From assembly GCF_012034245.1 (NCBI RefSeq), contig NZ_JAATEO010000008.1, positions 62,001 to 126,000 on the forward strand: a stretch of 64,000 nucleotides of DNA. The letters run 5' to 3'. The position numbers were made by a program, and so were the translations under genes. Below are positions 24,532 to 33,084 of this stretch, one piece after another. The notes below the pieces were generated by a model that was not told the DNA's origin, did no database searches, and was given only the letters and a program-made list of their open reading frames with translations. This DNA is from Micromonospora thermarum (GTDB taxonomy: Bacteria > Actinomycetota > Actinomycetes > Mycobacteriales > Micromonosporaceae). Every line of letters begins with the position of its first letter. The first letter of the stretch is position 1.

Positions 24532-25361
24532 CAGCTGTCCAGTTGGGCCAGGTAGTGCCGGGTCGCCGTGTACGCGCGGCTGATCCGCCGCCCCACCGCC
24601 GCCATGTCCCGGTACGCCCACGGAGTGTCGTCGCGGGGTCGCAGCCCACCGGTCGGCAGCACGTGCACCTCCACCCCGTCCGGCACGGCCGCCATCTCCC
24701 GGGCGAACCGGTGCCGGCGGGCGATCTCGAACGCGACCTGCGCGATCTCCCAGGGCCGCCGGGGCGGGCTCAGCTCACGCTCGATCCGGCCCACCTGGAG
24801 GACGAAGATGCGGCCGGCCCCGGCCGCCACCGCCTCGCCGATGGGGATGGAGTTGACGATGCCGCCGTCGACGTAGTGCTGGTCGCCGATGCGGGCCGGC
24901 GGCAGCAGGCCCGGCACGGAGGCGCTGGCGAGCACGGCCGGCACCACCGGCCCGGTGTCGAACCAGTACTCGGCGGCGCGCTCGATGTTCGCCGCGCAGC
25001 AGCGGAACGGCACCCGCAGGTCCTCGAAGGTGGTGTCGGCCCCCAGCTCGTTCTCCAGCAGCTTGCGGAGGGGGCGCGGCGAGTGCAGGTGCGTACGCGC
25101 GGCGAACCGGCGCAGCTGCCGGGCCACGGAGTCGCCGTACACCTCACTCGCCTCCGGCGACGCCCAGAGCCGGACCAGGCGGTCGGTGACCGCCTCGGAC
25201 GGGTCGGCGGCCACCAGCGCGCCGTTCACCGCGCCGATGGACGTGCCCAGCACCAGGTCGGGCCGGATGCCGGCCCGGAACAGGGCCCGCAGCATGCCCA
25301 CCTCGACCGCGCCGAGGACTCCGCCGCCCCCGAGCACGAACGCCACCGGTCCCCGCGCCAT
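24531..25361 (-). CDS. Patatin-like phospholipase (RssA-type)
   Basis: A 276-aa patatin-fold serine hydrolase. The oxyanion-hole motif GGGGVLGAVEVG, nucleophile elbow GTSIG and catalytic DGG (YVDGGIVNSIP) are all intact. There is no signal peptide, so it is cytoplasmic. ATG 25361 with AGGA nine bases upstream is chosen; the in-frame ORF continues to 25709 but is antisense to the kinase gene and not protein-like. It is the first gene of a three-gene unit with the PlsC and cutA genes. Substrate: membrane phospholipid or acyl ester, not determinable here. Confidence 0.9.
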   Translation of the reverse strand: MARGPVAFVLGGGGVLGAVEVGMLRALFRAGIRPDLVLGTSIGAVNGALVAADPSEAVTDRLVRLWASPEASEVYGDSVARQLRRFAARTHLHSPRPLRKLLENELGADTTFEDLRVPFRCCAANIERAAEYWFDTGPVVPAVLASASVPGLLPPARIGDQHYVDGGIVNSIPIGEAVAAGAGRIFVLQVGRIERELSPPRRPWEIAQVAFEIARRHRFAREMAAVPDGVEVHVLPTGGLRPRDDTPWAYRDMAAVGRRISRAYTATRHYLAQLDS

Positions 25362-25482
25362 GCCGTTCATCCTGGCACGGGCACGCCGCACGGCCGCCGC
25401 AGGTGGCACGGGGACCGTTGACAGGGTGGAAACATTGACGCAACCTGATAGCGCTCCCATCCTCCCGAGGCAGGTGTGATCG

Positions 25483-27000
25483 GTGAAGCCGGCACTGCAT
25501 CCCGGCCGGTTGCTGTCCCGCAGGTACCGGCTCATCGACCAGATCGGCGCCGGCGGCATGTCGGTCATCTGGCGGGCCCGGGACGAGGTGCTCGACCGGA
25601 TCGTCGCGTTGAAGGTCCTGGTGCCGTCGCTGGCCGCCGACGCCCGCTTCCGGGACATGGTCCGGGAGGAGGCCCGCGCCGCCGCCCAACTGGTCCACCC
25701 GCACGTCACCTCGGTCCACGACTACGGCGAGACGGTCGCACCGGACGGCTCGATCACCTCGTTCGTCGTGATGGAACTGCTGGCCGGTGAGGAGCTGGAG
25801 CTGCGCCTGACCGAGGGCCCGCTGCCGTGGGCGGAGGCCGTCGAGGCCGGCGCGCAGGTGGCCGACGCGCTCGCGGCCGCGCACCGGCTGGGCATCGTCC
25901 ACCGGGACGTCACCCCGGCCAACGTGATGATGACCCGCACCGGCGCCAAGGTGCTCGACTTCGGGATCGCCACGCGGATCGGGGCACCGGACGAGGACGA
26001 GGACGGCGGCACGTTCGGCACACCCGCGTACGTCGCACCCGAGCGGCTCGACGGCGCGCCCGCCCAGCCGGCCACCGACGTGTACTCCCTCGGCGTGCTC
26101 CTGCACGAGGCGCTCACCGGCCGGGTGCCGTACCCCGCCGACACCTGGGAACAGCTCAGCGCGGCACTGGCCGAGGGCGTCCCGCCCACGCTGACCGACG
26201 TGCCGGGCCTGCCGCCCGAGGTGGCGCGGATCTGTCTGCGCTGCCTGGCCCGGGACCCGGCCGCGCGGCCGACCGCCCGGCAGGTCGCCACGGTGCTGCG
26301 CGACCAGCTGCTCCCCGCCGATCCGCAGGCCGCCACGATGCTCGCGCCCACCCTCACCCTGCCCGCCCTCACCCCACCGTCCACCGGGGACGCCCGGCCC
26401 GAGCCGGGCGGGGAGCCGGCCGCCCCTCCGGACCAGAAGCACGATGCGGGGCCGACCATGGTGCCCACCGCGGCGGGAGCGCCCGGCGGAGCGGGCCGGG
26501 TCCGGGGGCGTCGGCCGCGGCCGGTGCTGATCGTGCCGGTCATGCTCGTCGTGGGCGTGGCGCTGGCGACGCCGGCACTCCGCCAGGAGGATCACCCTCC
26601 GCCCCGGTCGTCGCCCACCACCGGCCCGGCCGGGCCGGTCCCCTCGGCCGCGCCCGACCACACGCCACCCGCGACGCACACGCCGACCTCACCGGCACGC
26701 TCGGCCGAGCCGACGCCGAGCCCCGACGCCGGGACCCTGGTGGACGCCGCCAACCGGCTCGACGACGTGATCGGCGCCGGGCTCAGCGACGGCGGCATCC
26801 GCTCCGACGTCGGCCTGGACCTCCGCAACGAGCTGCGCAACCTCACCGCCGCCGCGCGCACCGGCGCGGACGACCTCACCGAGCGGGTGGTGGGGCTCCG
26901 CGAGAAGGTCGCGGTCCGCCTCCGCGAGGGCGCGATCAGCCAGTCGTACGCGGAGCAGCTGGACGCCGCGATGGCCGACCTCGCCGCGACGCGGGCCTGA
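25483..27000 (+). CDS. Receptor-type serine/threonine protein kinase (PknB-like)
   Basis: A 505-aa Hanks-type kinase. The kinase domain (about residues 15-275) has the P-loop IGAGGMSVIW, VALKVL (ATP Lys), HRDVTPANVM (catalytic Asp/Asn), DFGIA and APE (VAPERLDG). A Pro-rich juxtamembrane region leads to one transmembrane helix (about residues 345-366). A Pro/Thr stalk and a helical extracellular region of about 90 residues follow, with no PASTA repeats. The HRDVTP form instead of HRDLKP is a mild variant. GTG 25483 follows a short A/G-rich stretch. Its stop and that of the convergent GT4 gene are only 2 bp apart. Confidence 0.92.
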   Translation: MKPALHPGRLLSRRYRLIDQIGAGGMSVIWRARDEVLDRIVALKVLVPSLAADARFRDMVREEARAAAQLVHPHVTSVHDYGETVAPDGSITSFVVMELLAGEELELRLTEGPLPWAEAVEAGAQVADALAAAHRLGIVHRDVTPANVMMTRTGAKVLDFGIATRIGAPDEDEDGGTFGTPAYVAPERLDGAPAQPATDVYSLGVLLHEALTGRVPYPADTWEQLSAALAEGVPPTLTDVPGLPPEVARICLRCLARDPAARPTARQVATVLRDQLLPADPQAATMLAPTLTLPALTPPSTGDARPEPGGEPAAPPDQKHDAGPTMVPTAAGAPGGAGRVRGRRPRPVLIVPVMLVVGVALATPALRQEDHPPPRSSPTTGPAGPVPSAAPDHTPPATHTPTSPARSAEPTPSPDAGTLVDAANRLDDVIGAGLSDGGIRSDVGLDLRNELRNLTAAARTGADDLTERVVGLREKVAVRLREGAISQSYAEQLDAAMADLAATRA

Positions 27001-27002
27001 GG

Positions 27003-28118
27003 TCAGGGCAGTGCCACGCGGGCGGGCTCGCGGACGCCGCCGGGGACGGCCGCCGTGGCGATGAAGTGCCGGTAGACCTCCTCGTAGCCGGCCGCCATCC
27101 GGGCGGTGGAGAAGTTCTCCGCGACGTGGGCGACGCAGGCCGCCGGGTCGAGGTCGGTCGCGGCGCGCAGCGCCCCGGGCAGTTCGTCCTCCCGCTCGCA
27201 GGTCAGCCCGGTCACGCCGGGGCGGACCAGCTCCGAAACGGCCCCCCGGTTCAGGGCCACCACGGGTGTGCCGGTGGCCATCGCCTCCAGCATCACCACG
27301 CCGAACGGTTCCTCCCACTGGATCGGCATGACCAGGCACCGGGCCTCGACCAGCAGACGGAAGGCGGCCGTACGGTCGGCGTCGAGCACCACCGTCACGT
27401 CATCGTCCACGATCGGCCGGATCACCTCCTCGTAGTAGCGGCGCTCGGCGGGCTCGTTGCACTTGCCGGCCAGCACCAGCGGCAGCCCGGCGGCCCGGCA
27501 GGCACGGATGGCGATGTCCGGGCCCTTGTCCGGGCTGAACCTGGCCAGCCAGAGCACCGGTCCCGACGCGGGTGTCCGCTTGCGCGGGATGCCAGCGAGG
27601 TCGAGCGCGTTGTGGACGGTCCCGACCCAGGGCAGTCGCGGGTTGAGGCGCCGTTGGGCGTGGGAGATGGCGACCAGGCCCACGCCCTGGTCGGTGTCGT
27701 CGAGCACGGTGCCGTACTCGCCCACCGGGTTGCCGTGCACGGTGGCCACCGTGGGAACGGCCCGCCGTCCGGCCACCAGCGGGCCGATGGTCGTGTGGTC
27801 GTGGATGACGTCGAAGTCGCCCGGGCCGATCAGGTGGTTCACCCGGGAGAGGTGGGCCAGCTCGGGCAGGGACTCACCGAGCCGGTGGTACTGCAGGTCC
27901 GAGATGGTGGAGACGAAGCGCGCGGTGGTGCCGTTCCCGCTGCCCGCACCGAACAGGGTGACCTCGTGGCCGCGCTCGCCGAGCGCGGCCACCAGACCGG
28001 CGACCACGTGTTCCAGCCCGCCGTAGCCGGGTGGGGGCACCGACAGCCACGGCGGGACCACCATGGCGATCCGCAGCGTCCGCTCGGCCGACCGCTGGTC
28101 CCGGCGGTTCACGGCCAC
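27003..28118 (-). CDS. GT4-type glycosyltransferase
   Basis: A GT-B fold retaining glycosyltransferase of about 371 aa. The N-terminal block PPPGYGGLEHVVAGLV is characteristic of GT4. The C-terminal nucleotide-sugar domain shows FSPDKGPDIAI and the EX7E-type motif EEPFGVVMLEAMATGTPVVA. There is no signal peptide. GTG 28118 follows GGGGAGGAC; the ORF could extend to 28175 without a ribosome-binding site. Donor and acceptor are unknown. It is convergent with the Ser/Thr kinase gene and downstream of the BON protein gene. Confidence 0.9.
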   Translation of the reverse strand: MAVNRRDQRSAERTLRIAMVVPPWLSVPPPGYGGLEHVVAGLVAALGERGHEVTLFGAGSGNGTTARFVSTISDLQYHRLGESLPELAHLSRVNHLIGPGDFDVIHDHTTIGPLVAGRRAVPTVATVHGNPVGEYGTVLDDTDQGVGLVAISHAQRRLNPRLPWVGTVHNALDLAGIPRKRTPASGPVLWLARFSPDKGPDIAIRACRAAGLPLVLAGKCNEPAERRYYEEVIRPIVDDDVTVVLDADRTAAFRLLVEARCLVMPIQWEEPFGVVMLEAMATGTPVVALNRGAVSELVRPGVTGLTCEREDELPGALRAATDLDPAACVAHVAENFSTARMAAGYEEVYRHFIATAAVPGGVREPARVALP

Positions 28119-28150
28119 GTGTCCTCCCCGTCGATCCGGGCGGGCGTCAC

Positions 28151-28185
28151 CCGCCGTCCGCCGGACCGCCGTCACCGGACGGCGG
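28151..28185 (-). terminator. Hairpin downstream of the BON gene
   Basis: CCGCCGTCCG (28151-28160) and CGGACGGCGG (28176-28185) pair perfectly across a 15-nt loop, 55 bp beyond the BON gene stop and just before the GT4 start. Confidence 0.5.
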
Positions 28186-28239
28186 CGGTCGCCTGCGGTT
28201 TCCCGGTGGCGACCCCGCTAAACAGGACAATTCGGTCAG

Positions 28240-28908
28240 TCATCCGCCCACCAGCAGCTGGTCCCGCACGGCGCGAACGCCCTCGGCGGACCACGCCACC
28301 CGCTCGGCCTGGTCCCTTTCCCACCACGAGCGCACCACGCCACCGAGGATCACCGTGTCCCCGTCCACCTCGACGGTCACCCGTTCGGTGCCGATCCCGC
28401 GCAACAGCGCCCGCTGGACGTCCCGCCGGATCCGCTCGCCGTCCGGCCGGACGGCAGGCCGCACCTCGACCAGGTTCGTCACCCCCCGTACGCCCCGCAG
28501 ACGCCGCACCTCGGACTCGGCGGTCCGCCGTTGCCAGCCGAACTCCACCTCGCCCCGGAGCATCACCCACCCGTTGGCGACCGTCACGTCCAACCGCTCG
28601 GCCGGCACGAAGCTGTCCCACTCCAGCGCACGGCTGACGGCGATCGCGATGTCCCCGTCGGTGTACCGCTCCTCGCCGAGGAGGCGGACCTCCAGGTCGT
28701 CGGCGATCGCCCGGACGCCCCGGACGCGCTGCGCGCAGCGCCACGCCGCCCACTTCCGGGCGTAGCTGTCCACCCAGCCGGTCAGCGTCACCACGCCGTC
28801 GTCGACGCTGACCCCGATCTCCTGCGGCTCGACGCGGGGATCCCAGGCGAGTTCGTCCAGCACGTCCCGTTGGATCTGCGCGTCGGTCCGGACGGCGGTG
28901 GTGGTCAT
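28240..28908 (-). CDS. Triple BON-domain protein
   Basis: A 222-aa protein made of three BON modules (about residues 12-80, 85-150 and 155-222), each with the V-x-V-x-(D/N)G-x-V-x-L-x-G core: VSVDDGVVTLTGWV, VTVANGWVMLRGEV and VEVDGDTVILGGVV. BON domains bind lipid or peptidoglycan in envelope-stress proteins such as OsmY. No signal peptide is visible, so this form may be cytoplasmic and stress-induced. ATG 28908 follows GGAGGAAG. Confidence 0.9.
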   Translation of the reverse strand: MTTTAVRTDAQIQRDVLDELAWDPRVEPQEIGVSVDDGVVTLTGWVDSYARKWAAWRCAQRVRGVRAIADDLEVRLLGEERYTDGDIAIAVSRALEWDSFVPAERLDVTVANGWVMLRGEVEFGWQRRTAESEVRRLRGVRGVTNLVEVRPAVRPDGERIRRDVQRALLRGIGTERVTVEVDGDTVILGGVVRSWWERDQAERVAWSAEGVRAVRDQLLVGG

Positions 28909-28965
28909 CGCTTCCTCCGTACGCCTCACGGGTCCTCGTACTCCGACCGTGCCGGCGGTACGGGT

Positions 28966-29000
28966 GACGGCGGTTCACCCGGACCGGGTGAACCGCCGTC
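28966..29000 (-). terminator. Distal terminator after the HtrA gene
   Basis: A perfect 17-bp inverted repeat (28966-28982 and 28984-29000) that folds back almost without a loop. It is the second of two tandem hairpins downstream of the HtrA stop. Confidence 0.75.
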
Positions 29001-29013
29001 GTCGGAAGGAGGC

Positions 29014-29058
29014 GCGGCGGGTGACGGAGCCAACCCCCTTGGCTCCGCCACCCGCCGC
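29014..29058 (-). terminator. Proximal terminator after the HtrA gene
   Basis: 20-bp arms (29014-29033 and 29039-29058) with one mismatch around CCCCC, 28 bp after the HtrA stop. With the next hairpin it makes a strong double terminator that insulates the BON gene. Confidence 0.85.
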
Positions 29059-29085
29059 AGGAGGGAGGAGGAAAGTTCGTATCCG

Positions 29086-30705
29086 TTAGGACGCTTCGGC
29101 CAGCGTCACGGTTGCCGTCGATTCGGCGCCGTTTCGCTTGTAGGTCACCTCGACGCGGTCCCCGACCTTGCCGGCCTGCACGGCCGAGACCAGGTCGTCG
29201 GAGTCGTTGATCACCTTGTCGCCGAACCGGGTGACCACGTCGCCGCGCTGGAGGCCCGCCTTCTCGGCGGCGCTGCCCGGGGTGACGGCGGCCACCAGGG
29301 CTCCGCCGCCCTCGGCGGCGTTCACGCTCACGCCGAGCGTGGGGTGGCTGACGTTCTCGCCCCGCTGGAGCGTGGCCGCGACGTCCTTGGCCTTGTTGCT
29401 CGGGATGGCGAACCCGACGCCGATGTTGCCCGTGCTGCCCTGACCGGCGGTGGCGATGGCGGTGTTGATGCCGATCACCTCGCCGCGGGTGTTCACCAGG
29501 GCACCACCGGAGTTGCCGGGGTTGATCGGCGCGTCGGTCTGGAGCAGCCCGGAGATCGAGGTGACCCCCTGGCGCGGGTCCGGCTGCTGGGAGCCGGCCT
29601 GGATGGTGCGGTCCCGTGCGCTGAGGATGCCGGCGGTCACCGAACCCTGCAGGCCCAGCGGGCTGCCCAGGGCGAGGACCTGGTCGCCGACCTGCATCCC
29701 GTCGCTGTCGCCGAAGGTCGCCGGCTTCAGGCCGCTCACCCCGGACGCCTTCACGACGGCCAGGTCGGTCTTCGGGTCGGTGCCGACGATCCGGGCCTGG
29801 GCGGTCTCGCCGTCGGCGAAGACCACCCGGACGGTGTCACCGCCCGCCGACGCGATCACGTGGTTGTTGGTCAGCACGAAGCCGTCGTCGCTGAGGATCA
29901 CACCCGAGCCCTCGCCGTTGCCGGTGGTGATCGACACCACGCTGGGCTGCACCTCGGCGGCGATCCGCGGCAGGTCGGCACTGTTGATCACCGGCGCGGC
30001 CGAGTAGGTGCGGGTGGTCCCGGAGTCGCCGTCCAGGGCGAGCGCGAGGGCGCCGCCGGCCACACCGGAGCCGAACATCAGGGCGAGCACCGCGACACCC
30101 GCTCCGGCGAACTTCGCGACGCGGCCCGGATTGGCACGCGGGCCGGTCTGCGGCGCCGCCCACGGCGGCAGGGTCTGCCCGGCGAGGTGGGGCTGCGGGC
30201 CGGCGTGGTGTGCCGGGGCGCCCGGATGCGGCGGCTGCGGACCGTACCCGGCCGCTCCCGGCTGACCCCCACTCCAGCCGGGCTGGTGGCCGGGGTACCA
30301 GGGAGCACCCGGGTAGCGGCCCTGCTGGTAGCCGCCGTACGGGTGGCCGCCGGACGGCACGGCACCGGGCTGGCCGGACACCGGGTACGGCGGCGCGGAC
30401 GGGGTGGCGACCGACGGCGTGCCGGGGCCGGCGGGAGAGCCGGGGGCCGGGGCCTCGGGGGTACGGCCGGCCTCCGGCGCGGTCGCGGGACCGGCTTCGG
30501 CGGCGCCCGAGGCGGCGGGGTCGGCGGCACCCGAGGCGGCGGCGTCCGTGGCACCCGGGGCGGCGGGGTCGGCGGGGCTGCCCGGGGTGGTGGGGTGGGA
30601 GTCGGACTGCGCACGCTCGACGCGGGGCAGCCCGGCGGTGGGGTGCGACGGCTCGGCGTCGATGGGGGCCGGCCGGCGCTGCGGGTCGGACTCGTACTCG
30701 GTCAT
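29086..30705 (-). CDS. HtrA/DegP-type S1C serine protease with PDZ domain (PepD-like)
   Basis: A 539-aa membrane-anchored envelope protease. The cytoplasmic N-terminus (about 200 residues) is disordered, first Ala/Pro/Ser-rich, then with GGYQQGRYPG and PGWSGGQPG repeats. One transmembrane helix (KFAGAGVAVLALMFGSGVAGGALALAL) leads to the trypsin-like domain with the triad His (LTNNHVIAS), Asp (KTDLAVVK) and Ser (NPGNSGGAL). A PDZ domain (about the last 90 residues) follows. It lies directly downstream of its two-component system, as pepD follows mprAB in mycobacteria. The 63-bp gap contains three 11-bp repeats that probably bind the regulator. ATG 30705. Confidence 0.93.
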   Translation of the reverse strand: MTEYESDPQRRPAPIDAEPSHPTAGLPRVERAQSDSHPTTPGSPADPAAPGATDAAASGAADPAASGAAEAGPATAPEAGRTPEAPAPGSPAGPGTPSVATPSAPPYPVSGQPGAVPSGGHPYGGYQQGRYPGAPWYPGHQPGWSGGQPGAAGYGPQPPHPGAPAHHAGPQPHLAGQTLPPWAAPQTGPRANPGRVAKFAGAGVAVLALMFGSGVAGGALALALDGDSGTTRTYSAAPVINSADLPRIAAEVQPSVVSITTGNGEGSGVILSDDGFVLTNNHVIASAGGDTVRVVFADGETAQARIVGTDPKTDLAVVKASGVSGLKPATFGDSDGMQVGDQVLALGSPLGLQGSVTAGILSARDRTIQAGSQQPDPRQGVTSISGLLQTDAPINPGNSGGALVNTRGEVIGINTAIATAGQGSTGNIGVGFAIPSNKAKDVAATLQRGENVSHPTLGVSVNAAEGGGALVAAVTPGSAAEKAGLQRGDVVTRFGDKVINDSDDLVSAVQAGKVGDRVEVTYKRNGAESTATVTLAEAS

Positions 30706-30732
30706 GGATCCACCATCTCCCCTGCCACTGCG

Positions 30733-30765
30733 ACCAGCCTGGAACCAGCCTGAAGGTTGGCTGAA
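30733..30765 (-). promoter_or_regulatory. Triple 11-bp direct repeat (response-regulator box) upstream of the HtrA gene
   Basis: Read on the minus strand, TTCAGCCAACC, TTCAGGCTGGT and TCCAGGCTGGT follow one another without gaps; CAG recurs every 11 bp. Head-to-tail 11-bp repeats are the standard binding pattern of OmpR/PhoB-family regulators. A similar array lies before the regulator gene itself. Confidence 0.65.
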
Positions 30766-30767
30766 AG

Positions 30768-32321
30768 TCACACGTCGTCGCCGTCCGTGTCCGGAACGAG
30801 GGGCAGCCGGACCCGGAACGTCGCTCCCCCGCCCGGCGTCTCGGCCACCTCGACCGTGCCGTGGTGGGCGGCCACCAGGGCGGCGACGATCGCCAGCCCG
30901 AGCCCGGTGCCGGTGTTCCCACCGGCCCGGCGCGTCCGCGCCGCGTCCGCCCGGTAGAAGCGCTCGAAGACACGCTCCGCCCGCTCCGGCGAGAGCCCGG
31001 GACCGGTGTCGGCGACCTCCGCGACCGCGAGGTTCCCCGGCTCGGACCGCAGCCGCAGGGTCACCGACGCGTCCGGCGGGGTGTGCGTCAGGGCGTTCGT
31101 CATCAGGTTGCCGATCACCTGCCGCAGCCGGGCGTCGTCGCCGTACACGACCAGGGGTCCCGAGCCCGGGACGATGTCCAGCTCGATCCGGCGGTCCGGG
31201 GCCACCGCCCGGGCCGCCTCGACCGCGTCCGTCGCCAGCACCGGCAGCTCGACCGGGGCCAGCGCGAGCGGACGCTCCCGGTCCAGCCGGGCGAGCAGCA
31301 GGAGATCCTCGACCAGCAGCCCCATCCGGGCCGCCTCGTCCTCGATCCGGCGCAGCAGGTCGCCGGTCTGCTCGGGGGCGCGCACGGCGCCCTGCCGGTA
31401 CAGCTCGGCGAAGCCGCGAATCGTCGTCAGCGGGGTGCGCAGCTCGTGCGAGGCGTCCGCGACGAACTGCCGCATCCGCTCCTCGGAGCGACGGGCCCGG
31501 GCCTCGGACGTCTGCGCATTCACGGCGGCGTCCCGGGCGGCGGACTCGGCGGCCCGGGCGGCCGCCTCCGACGCGGCGCGGGCGGTGAAGGCCGCCTCGA
31601 TCTGGGTGAGCATCGCGTTGAGCGCCCGGGACAGCCGCCCGAGTTCCGAGGTGGGGCACTCCTGCCCCGCCTCCGGATCCGGCACCCGCCGGGTCAGGTC
31701 ACCGCCGGCGATGGCGGCGGCCGTCTGCTCGATCTCCACCAGCGGTTTCAAGCTGGTCCGCACGATCGCCGCGCCGATCGAGGCGAGCAGGATCAGCACG
31801 GCGGTGCCGACCAGCAGGTCGATCCAGACCAGCCGCTTGACGGCCAGGTCCACGTCCGTCAGGTGCTGCCCGATGGCCACCCATTCGCCGCCGGGAAGCT
31901 CGGTGTAGAGGATGCGCCAGCGCACGTGGCCGTTCTGTGCCCGGACGGTGTGCGGCTCACCGCCGAGCCGCGCGAACTCCTCGGCCTGCGTGGGCAGACG
32001 CGGCAGGTCGGCGGTCGAGAAGCGTTGCTGATCGAACACGGCGACCAGCTGGCCGGTTCGGGAGTCTTCGGCTACCAGCAGGTAGTCCGTCGGGATGCCG
32101 AGCTTGCCGGACTGCTGCTCGATCACCGCTGCCTGGATGTTGCGCGCGGAACCTTTCAGTTCGGCGTCGACCTGGCCGACCAGGTAACTGCGCAGGAAAT
32201 ACGTGGTAAGGGCACTGATGACCAACAGCGCGAGGGCGACAAGGGCGAGAACCGCCGTGACCAGCTTGACGCGGAGCGGGACGCTGCGGAGCCGGAGCTT
32301 CGCCTCCTGGACGACGTTCAC
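30768..32321 (-). CDS. Sensor histidine kinase (MprB-like)
   Basis: A 517-aa membrane kinase. TM1 (about residues 19-42) and TM2 (about 170-192) enclose an extracytoplasmic sensor. A HAMP linker (SLKPLVEIEQTAAAIAGGDLTRRV), an Ala-rich coiled coil, HisKA with His near 291 (DASHELRTPLTTI) and an HATPase domain (NLMTNALTHTP, DTGPGLSPE, GTGLGLAI) follow. GTG 32321 overlaps the response regulator stop (GTGA). Position and partner suggest envelope-stress sensing like MprB. The long Ala/Arg coiled-coil insertion between HAMP and HisKA is more extended than in most homologues. Confidence 0.92.
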   Translation of the reverse strand: MNVVQEAKLRLRSVPLRVKLVTAVLALVALALLVISALTTYFLRSYLVGQVDAELKGSARNIQAAVIEQQSGKLGIPTDYLLVAEDSRTGQLVAVFDQQRFSTADLPRLPTQAEEFARLGGEPHTVRAQNGHVRWRILYTELPGGEWVAIGQHLTDVDLAVKRLVWIDLLVGTAVLILLASIGAAIVRTSLKPLVEIEQTAAAIAGGDLTRRVPDPEAGQECPTSELGRLSRALNAMLTQIEAAFTARAASEAAARAAESAARDAAVNAQTSEARARRSEERMRQFVADASHELRTPLTTIRGFAELYRQGAVRAPEQTGDLLRRIEDEAARMGLLVEDLLLLARLDRERPLALAPVELPVLATDAVEAARAVAPDRRIELDIVPGSGPLVVYGDDARLRQVIGNLMTNALTHTPPDASVTLRLRSEPGNLAVAEVADTGPGLSPERAERVFERFYRADAARTRRAGGNTGTGLGLAIVAALVAAHHGTVEVAETPGGGATFRVRLPLVPDTDGDDV

Positions 32322-33019
32322 GCCGCCGGCTTGCGGAGGACGTATCCGACCCCGCGCAGGGTGTGGATCAACCGGGGCTGGGTGTTGTCGACCTTGCGCC
32401 GCAGGTACGAGATGTACGACTCGACGATGTTGTCGTCGCCCCGGAAGTCGTAGTTCCACACGTGGTCGAGGATCTGCGCCTTGGACAGCACCCGGTTGGC
32501 GTTGAGCATGAGGTAGCGCAGCAGCTTGAACTCGGTCGGCGACAGCTGCACCCGCTGGCCCGCCCGGTACACCTCGTGGGTCTCCTCGTCCAGCTCCAGG
32601 TCGGCGAAGGTGAGCCGGGACGGCGCCTGCTCGCCGGTGCTCGTACGCCGCAGCACGGCACGGATCCGCGCGGTCAGCTCCTCCAGGCTGAACGGCTTGG
32701 TGACGTAGTCGTCGCCGCCCAGGGTGAGCCCGCGGATCTTGTCGTCGGTGGCGTCCCGCGCGGTGAGGAACACGACCGGCGTCCGGGTGCCGCCCTCGCG
32801 CATCATCCGGATGACCTCGAATCCGTCGAGGTCGGGCAGCATGACGTCCAGCACGACCAGATCGGGGCGGTGGTCCTTCGCGGCGTTCAGCGCGGCGCTG
32901 CCGCTGGTGGCGGTCGCCACGTCGAAGCCCGCGAACCGCAGGCTGGCGGAGAGCAGTTCGAGGATGTTGGGGTCGTCCTCGACGACGAGCAGTCGCGCCT
33001 CGGTCTGGGTAGCGGCCAT
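32318..33019 (-). CDS. OmpR-family response regulator (MprA-like)
   Basis: A 233-aa two-domain regulator. The receiver domain has the acidic pair EDD, the phospho-acceptor Asp in VVLDVMLPD, the Thr switch (FLTARD) and the Lys (VTKPF). The C-terminal winged helix has LSPTEFKLLRYLM, LDHVWNYDFRGDDNIVESYISYLRRKVD and the hairpin GVGYVLRKP. ATG 33019 (MAATQTEARLLVVEDD) is preferred to ATG 33031/33028, which lacks a ribosome-binding site. It is the first gene of the regulator-kinase-protease unit and probably autoregulated. Confidence 0.94.
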   Translation of the reverse strand: MAATQTEARLLVVEDDPNILELLSASLRFAGFDVATATSGSAALNAAKDHRPDLVVLDVMLPDLDGFEVIRMMREGGTRTPVVFLTARDATDDKIRGLTLGGDDYVTKPFSLEELTARIRAVLRRTSTGEQAPSRLTFADLELDEETHEVYRAGQRVQLSPTEFKLLRYLMLNANRVLSKAQILDHVWNYDFRGDDNIVESYISYLRRKVDNTQPRLIHTLRGVGYVLRKPAA

Positions 33020-33036
33020 GTGGCCCATCATCCGCG

Positions 33037-33069
33037 CTCAGGCTGCGCCATGCCTGGGCGGTCGCTGAA
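33037..33069 (-). promoter_or_regulatory. Triple 11-bp CAG-phased repeat upstream of the response regulator
   Basis: On the minus strand: TTCAGCGACCG, CCCAGGCATGG and CGCAGCCTGAG, contiguous, each with CAG at positions 3-5. The phasing matches the array at 30733-30765, suggesting autoregulation by the same protein. Confidence 0.5.
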
Positions 33070-33084
33070 AAGAATCTGTGAGCG

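Noticed and set aside
29086-31659. A continuous 857-codon frame joining the HtrA gene with the kinase region
   Set aside because: The part above 30705 is out of frame with the kinase and not protein-like. The ATG at 30705 and the intergenic repeats mark the real start.
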